Shown: piece by piece, positions 58,629-64,000 of the stretch
Layout: every line of letters starts with the position of its first letter
Numbering within the stretch: position 1 is the first letter of the stretch
DNA from: Solanum dulcamara
Lineage: Eukaryota; Streptophyta; Magnoliopsida; Solanales; Solanaceae
NCBI RefSeq assembly: GCF_947179165.1
Contig: NC_077245.1
Location: 44,718,786 to 44,782,785 of the forward strand
Length of the DNA: 64,000 nt
Reading direction: 5' to 3'
Made by a program: the position numbers and the translations under genes
Notes under the pieces: model-generated
Databases searched by the model: none
What the model saw: only the letters and a program-made list of their open reading frames with translations
Told to the model about the DNA's origin: nothing

Positions 58629-61600
58629 TCAAAAAAAAGATTTTAGGCTATGAGGTGCAGTAACATCTAGATCGCCATGCCATAACAGTTTAGCACACTG
58701 TTTGTAGGTGGATTGTGAAGGATGAGTAGCGTCGAAAAATACATAATCCTTGGGATTTTTGCAGAGTTGGTACTCTTTAACTTGCCTCTTTCCTCCGCAA
58801 CTGTTAATTCCTCGGAAGGGTCCTGTACCACAACATGCCATCTTTGATACTTCAAAGCCTGCACAGACACAAAAATCCATGATATATATTAAACCACAAG
58901 GTGCATGCAGTGTATTGATCGCTACAACCTAAGTAACAATAGAACTTACCAAATTTCGAAGGGTGGTTGATCCTTTGATCAATTACTTCATAGAGATCAA
59001 ACAATGTATATTTAAATCCTGTTAATTCCTCTTGTAATTGCTTCATCCTTTTGGGAAGAGCCAAACTGTGCATTTTCAGCAGCTCATTGAGTTCGTTTAT
59101 GCACTCACCACTCTTGTTTTGTTGAAGGGTAAAAGCCCTAGCACCTGGAAAACAACCTAATGGAATCGAAGTAAATATGACGAATTTTCTCCCTCCTTTC
59201 TTGTAAATTTCCTGTTGCAATATATTGGAGAAGATACAATAGATAATATTAGTCACAATCATTAATTATAGAGAAGATCAATTAAGTTCGAATGCAAAAG
59301 ATGTATTAAAATACCTTCAAAACGGATATGAAATTGGACAATACCATCTCTACAAATTGTTGCTTAGGATATGGAAAGTGAAGATTAGGGCTACTACGGA
59401 AAGCTTCACCATAATCAACTGTTCCACTACTAAACATGTATACAGCATTTGAGATGAGTTCTTTGGACTGCTTGCTTCCCACCTTATTCTTTAACAATTG
59501 AACCACCTAATTGAAATATTTCAACTGTGTAAAAAGATCTATTACCTGCAGAATTGGAACAATTTTTTAGTGTGCGGCCTGCTACATAGATGGTTATTGT
59601 ATCTACAAAAAATACATAGTTGATACTTTATTGGTTTTAACAAAACTAATTTTATTTGACTAAAATGATGAAGTTCGGCCAATTTATTTTAAAAAAACTG
59701 GTCTGAAAAAAATATACAATTAAAATAGTTAAAATAAGTCATCATTCTATTTAAAAGAACAACTTTTAAAAATGCAAATTTGGGATAAATGTTGCATTAT
59801 ATGTTAAGTTGAAACAAGAAGAAATTCACAATTGGAAAACATAAGCCGTTGTATATTATGTGGCAATTAACGTTGCCACATCATCATCTAAGAGGGTAAA
59901 AACTATCAAATAATCATGTTCCAGAGTGTAATTAAGACAAACTAATCACTTAAAGAGATCTAAATAAAACACACCAAAGTTAAAATGATCTTTAGGCGTT
60001 CTGCCTTGATCTAAACGAAGAGTGTATGGGTGAAATAAAAACATATCCACTTGAACAGTTTTGTCCTACATATCTTAAGCATAGGCATTTTTGGAACATG
60101 AAAACCTGTATTATCTATCCTCTATACATGTGTTTTATTTATTTGCAAGGTGTAGAATATTTGAAATAATTTGTACGTATATATAGAGTACTCAAGATGC
60201 TTTGCAAAACGACAAAAAATGTTAGCTTCTTTCCAGCAAGCCATTTTTTGTGAGTCACTAATATATACAACTATATAACTTCATCAGACTATCTGTAAAT
60301 TAAGGTAATGGAAGGTGGCACGAAGTTTCCTCTTTCCTTATCAGTTATCACATTACTGTATCTATATAAACACAACTATAACTACTACTACTTTTTATTG
60401 AGGTGGAGCATGTAAAGTCCATTTCCTCATGCACAACATCTCCAAATTAAAAGCCTAAAGATCATTTAAGTATGTTACCAATCACCAAAGAATCAATGTC
60501 ATCCTCAAGCAGAAAGAGTACTGTGAATGTGAGGGTTCTGCCAGTTAGGGGAGGAATCAAGAGACGAATATTTGCTAGTGTTTTTCGTGAAGTCAAGCGA
60601 TGCTCGAGTAAACGCATATATAGGTGGTTGCATTCAGAGACCAAGACTAGATTTTTATCCAGAAAATTCATCTTCTAGTTCGAACCCCCGGCCCTCTAGC
60701 TGATCACTACCTCCAATTCTAGTTGTATACATTCTCTACATTGCAATCTTGCAACTCCACTTAAACACTCGAGAGGCTAGCTCTTTCCTACCACCAGGCC
60801 CAAGTTTACAGGAAATTGAAATTTTATCAACTTCAATTCGAGTTTGTTTTGTTTACTTTCTTTAACAACTAGTATTTGATGCCTCATCTTAAATTGCGGG
60901 AATGCATTTTTTTCTTTGCACCTTAATTTGGATAAGTTGATAATCATTATAATTCCTGGAAAACATCTTAAATGCTCAAATTGATTTCATGAGTAAGTAA
61001 TTTATATGTTTAGATATAAGTATATGTTGAAATAAATATAATAAAAAAATTGTTGTGTTTGATTTTATTTTATTTTATTTGGAAAAAAAGGGGGAATCAA
61101 CCCTTTGTTGTATTTGTAAACACTGACGTAGATGTTCATGTCATTAAAGCTATATATATATACTAAAAAGGATAGAATAATGGAAATGGAATGGAGAGAG
61201 AGAGAGTTAAATGTTTTGTTTTGCAAAGAATAATTTTGGATTATAAAATATACTAGTAAAATAGTAAAAAATTTAGTAAAACCACAGAATAGTTGTAACA
61301 CAAAAATTCACAAAGTTTAATTTGGAACAACCAACTTATGATTTTGGATAATTTCAACTTGTATGTACTTTTAATGTTCTGAACAAATAATTTTTATTTA
61401 AAAAAAACACAAATTAATCAAAATATCCTTAAAATAGTCAAGCCAACTTATAACGCTTACCTAAACACATCATGTTAAAGAGATGTTATCTTTCAGACAC
61501 AAACACCAAATCCATGTAGGAGTAATAATTAGGAAATCTAAGAAAAGAGTTTAAGAAAAGCAAAAAACAAAACTACATCTCTTACAAAGAATATGCGACT

Positions 61601-62121
61601 TACATGACCACGGTTGGTTTCCACCAAACAACCAGATAAGCTTGAAGCAAAATTTACTCCATGAACAAATCCTTCCCTCCCAATTTCGAAATAAGATGGA
61701 ATGAGTGGCAAATTGGCGTATTCCGCTACAAACAACAACAACAAACCATGAGTGAGATCTCCACAATTTCAACTCAATGAAATATAGAACTTCCCATTTT
61801 TGGCTAGCTAAATTAACAAGTACGATTGAGCCGTCAAAATCAAACGAGCATATGTTGTGTTGTCGGAATACGACAAAAATAGATTAATATAATCTTATAA
61901 TAAGTGAACTTGAATTTTATAAGAATTTATACACTTGCCATTATTTGACCGCCTCCAACCATTGTTGTCTCCCTCTTTTTGATATTATCACCTATCTTTA
62001 TTGGCTGATTTATGCAAATGCCCATATTTAGGACTTCTAATTCATATTTTTAAAAGTAGGGTAAATATAGCTCTAAGAAAATTATCCTTTTGGACAACGT
62101 TAGATTCAGGTCTAATGTTTG

Positions 62122-62168
<47 letters not shown>

Positions 62169-63188
62169 CTCAATCTTAAAGATAAACTACTAGACTATTA
62201 TCTAATGTGTGTAATAACTTACAAAATATTATAGAGCATAGACTAATCTTTTCTCGTAAGATTTTCAATTTGCTCAGATGAATCTTTAAACCATAAGTTG
62301 CAATAACAATATAATTAAGAGAGTCATTTGCTAAATAGATGTCCCAAAAAAAAGAGAAGTTGTATAAATTTCTGATATTTAATTATTGTGTGGGTTTTTA
62401 AAGTGACATGATTAATGTATAAAGAAAAAACATTGACTCGGAAAGGAATGGTCCCGTGGAGAAGATAGAAATGTCGAATAAGACATTCAAGAAATGGTGT
62501 GAGGCATAGAGGTAGCTAGCAAGGTAATTAAGTCAGCACCTGCTCAAACTAGACAAAACACAAGCTGATACATATATATATAAATTAAAGCATTGCAGGA
62601 AGTTTGACATGACAAGATATAGTTCGAGTCTAATTAGATTAGAAGATTCTATGTTAAAGAATTGAAAAAGTCTCACATCACTGGTTAATGAGATAAATGG
62701 TTTCCTTATAAGATTTGGACAATCCTACTCCCATTGAGCTAGTTTTTGGAATATGAGTTAGGTGCAAAACTTAATTTTACAGTATATAGTAATTCCTTTT
62801 GTAAAAGAATTTGGAAGAGTCGGTGGTGTCTTCCTTGATCAGATGATTGGAACTTCCACGAGTTATTAGTAAGATCGTTTTAAATATACTATTATTTAGT
62901 TAGTTGATGAAATTCATGATCCCACTTACCTATAAAATCAGAGATGAGACGACCATCAGAAGGTCTACCAGTTGTATATTTGAAGAATGATTCACCATAA
63001 GGCCACCAATTTGATTGATAATCAGTAGTAGTATTGATGTAGTTATTATTCCCAGGATCCAGTATCGAATCACCAAACACAAAGAGGGATGCACGAGGTA
63101 GTTTTATACTGCACTCAACACACCCGATTAATATTATTCCAACCAAAATGCAGATGAAACCATGAAACAAGTTTGAGTTGAAATCCAT
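58629..63188 (-). CDS. GDSL esterase/lipase, five exons, possibly a pseudogene
   Basis: Exons (minus): 62930-63188, 61604-61725, 59315-59545, 58950-59211, 58629-58858; all introns are GT-AG with compatible phases. Total 1104 bp, 367 residues, usual for plant GDSL lipases. SGNH/GDSL enzymes hydrolyse esters, usually outside the cell; residues 8-26 form a hydrophobic signal peptide. Block I FVFGDSILDPGNNN carries the catalytic Ser; block II is GVNFASSLSGC; block V FFDATHPSQ carries Asp and His. Block III, normally G-x-N-D, reads MFSSGTVDYG and lacks the oxyanion Asn. Exon 3 has an in-frame TAG at 59507-59509 (codon 140). An alternative acceptor ending in that TAG would keep the frame and remove 13 codons. 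The closest family type by eye is GLIP1/GLIP2-like; the exon layout also fits. Confidence 0.85.
58859..58949 (-). other. GDSL gene intron 4 (91 bp)
   Basis: Minus strand GTAAGTTCTA...TGTGCAG. It splits a Gly codon after its first base; block V lies in the next exon. Confidence 0.8.
59212..59314 (-). other. GDSL gene intron 3 (103 bp)
   Basis: Minus strand GTATTTTAAT...TTGCAACAG, phase 0, between FISVLK and EIYKKGGRKF. Confidence 0.8.
60358..60372 (+). promoter_or_regulatory. TATA-like sequence upstream of the intronic ORF
   Basis: GTATCTATATAAACAC lies about 105 bp before the ATG at 60472, a usual distance for a plant promoter. No other promoter evidence is available. Confidence 0.3.
60472..60678 (+). 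CDS. Small basic hypothetical protein in intron 2, opposite strand
   Basis: 68 residues starting MLPITKESMSSSSRKSTVNV; Ser-rich near the N-terminus, then strongly basic (VRGGIKRRIFASVFREVKRC and RKFIF at the end). No signal peptide, membrane segment or known domain was recognised. GC content and codon use look more gene-like than the surrounding intron, and there is a TATA-like sequence upstream. Alternatives are chance, or an exon of a larger gene. I do not recognise a family and propose no function. Confidence 0.35.
   Translation: MLPITKESMSSSSRKSTVNVRVLPVRGGIKRRIFASVFREVKRCSSKRIYRWLHSETKTRFLSRKFIF
61726..62929 (-). other. GDSL gene intron 1 (1204 bp)
   Basis: Minus strand GTAAGTGGGA...GTTTGTAG. 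It splits the Ala codon between DFI and EYANLPLIP. It contains an (AT)n microsatellite at 62125-62166. Confidence 0.8.
62125..62166. repeat. (AT)21 microsatellite
   Basis: About 42 bp of uninterrupted AT dinucleotides in intron 1. It also explains a spurious IYIYIY frame on the plus strand. Confidence 0.95.
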
Positions 63189-63280
63189 TTGAGGAGGACT
63201 TTTGATTCGAGTACTTTGTCAAGAAACTGCTCCCGTCATGTTTGAGTTTTATAATTGCCATCACGGATGGCGGCTTCAGA

Positions 63281-63290
63281 AATTTATAGT
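63281..63290 (-). promoter_or_regulatory. Possible TATA box of the GDSL gene
   Basis: The minus strand ACTATAAATT lies about 95 bp upstream of the ATG at 63186-63188. That would place transcription start near 63255. A second AT-rich candidate (AATTATAAAACT) is near 63247-63258. Single-site evidence only. Confidence 0.35.
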
Positions 63291-63497
63291 TTATGTATTA
63301 TCTTCTTTTCTAGTTTTTAATTTTTATGTCCCTTCTTCCAAGGGTCAAACACACCTAGTTCCCAATTTTTAGTCAAATCCCATACCCGATGACTTAGATA
63401 TGTCGCGGCATAAGCAAATATTTAAACAAGTGAATAAATCATATTATTTCAATGGACTTCTGCCCCTTGCATTAAATTAATCTAACTTAGGGATAGT

Positions 63498-64000
63498 TGT
63501 AATGACCCTCTAGGACATTTTCTCTATATTGCGGTATTTTAAGCATTTAGAGTTTTCTTATAGTAATCCCAAGTCATTTATAACTTACTGGTAGTTTAGT
63601 AACTTAGTCACTCGTTTAGCTTTTATGCAATTTTCTATGTTTAGAGCTTCTGAAGTTTGAATGATTGACTTCGATTAAAACTTCAGAAAGACGATCTCAG
63701 AATTCAATTTTGATGACTCTGTTAGCTCAAAAACTTCAAGTTTAGTCCAGACCGACCTTTTATTCGGGTTCTGAAGCTTCTGGACTCATTTAGAGCAACC
63801 TTTTTGTTTCTGGCTAAAATGGAGCCTGGGTGTGGGACCCACTTTCTATCGAGATGACCTCCAATGGAAGTTTCAACATCTTCATTGAGTCCAAAATATC
63901 AAAATTATTGGGGGTAGCATAGCTTGTTTGTGTGCATGAATTTTTAAACCTATCCCGAGCACCCGAGCGGAGTTTGTTGGGACTCAGCCCATTTTTGCTA
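63498..64000 (+). mobile_element. A-family gypsy LTR, 5' part, runs off the edge
   Basis: TGTAATGACCCTCTAGGACA is the plus-strand counterpart of the outer ends of LTR1 and LTR2 (minus strand TGTAATGACCC at 20142 and TGTAATAACCC at 27672). AAGTCATTTATAACTTACTGG and GTGGGACCCACTTTC blocks follow in the same order. The element points away from the GDSL gene; its start is about 310 bp from the start codon. Confidence 0.75.

Larger units (their letters stand above)
59546..61603 (-). other. GDSL gene intron 2 (2058 bp)
   Basis: Minus strand GTAAGTCGCA...ATTCTGCAG, phase 0. It is large for this gene family. It holds a small plus-strand ORF (60472-60678) with a TATA-like sequence upstream, and a short GA run near 61194-61206; the rest is AT-rich with no recognised element. 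An alternative acceptor AG at 59507-59508 is discussed with the gene. Confidence 0.75.

Noticed and set aside
58629..59262. Separate small ORFs in 58.6-59.3 kb considered as independent genes
   Set aside because: They are exons 4 and 5 of the GDSL gene read on into introns; splice sites and phases join them.
62001..62234. 77-codon plus-strand ORF with an IYIYIY stretch
   Set aside because: The (AT) microsatellite in GDSL intron 1 creates it.

Overview
This window looks like nuclear DNA of a flowering plant, most likely a nightshade (Solanaceae; pepper or a close relative is my best guess). It is AT-rich and dominated by decayed Ty3/gypsy LTR retrotransposons with unusually long LTRs (2.0-3.4 kb) and chromodomain-type integrases. 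It also carries the 3' tail of an RTE-type LINE ending in the TTG-rich tail common in Solanaceae, and one ordinary five-exon plant gene. No tRNA, rRNA, CRISPR or bacterial-style features were seen.

Layout. 1-2.5 kb: LINE tail, end of a Tekay/Del-like LTR with its tRNA-Met primer site, then an Athila-like LTR with a decayed tRNA-Asp primer site. 2.5-6.0 kb: a 3.4-kb solo LTR with intact 5-bp target duplications. 6.0-10.3 kb: Athila-like debris, mostly minus strand, including a gag piece and a short element with two LTRs and almost no interior. 10.3-13.6 kb: minus-strand gypsy remnant E. 13.6-57.9 kb: a nested stack. Element R1 (LTR, leader, gag remnant) appears on the left, and similar R1-type integrase and LTR sequence reappears at 57.1-57.9 kb. 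Inside lies element F/D (plus strand, 15601-17237 and 39437-45562), split by minus-strand elements X and A (17238-39436). The right-hand LTR of X is itself split by the complete element C (28697-37937, TSD ggtaa). Element G (minus strand, 45.9-57.06 kb) follows; it is interrupted by a sense LTR fragment and by solo LTR H (52488-54891, TSD taagc).

58.6-63.2 kb: a minus-strand GDSL esterase/lipase gene with a signal peptide and five exons. It has an in-frame stop at the start of exon 3 and an altered block III, so it may be a pseudogene or an alternatively spliced, catalytically changed form. Its second intron holds a small basic ORF on the opposite strand. An A-family LTR begins about 310 bp upstream of its start codon and runs off the right edge.

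None of the retroelement gag-pol regions is open from end to end, and the stop and catalytic changes I examined are mostly G:C to A:T. The least expected pattern is that most of the distinct LTR families carry short, mostly GC-rich palindromic motifs in the promoter-proximal part of the LTR, with different sequence in each family.
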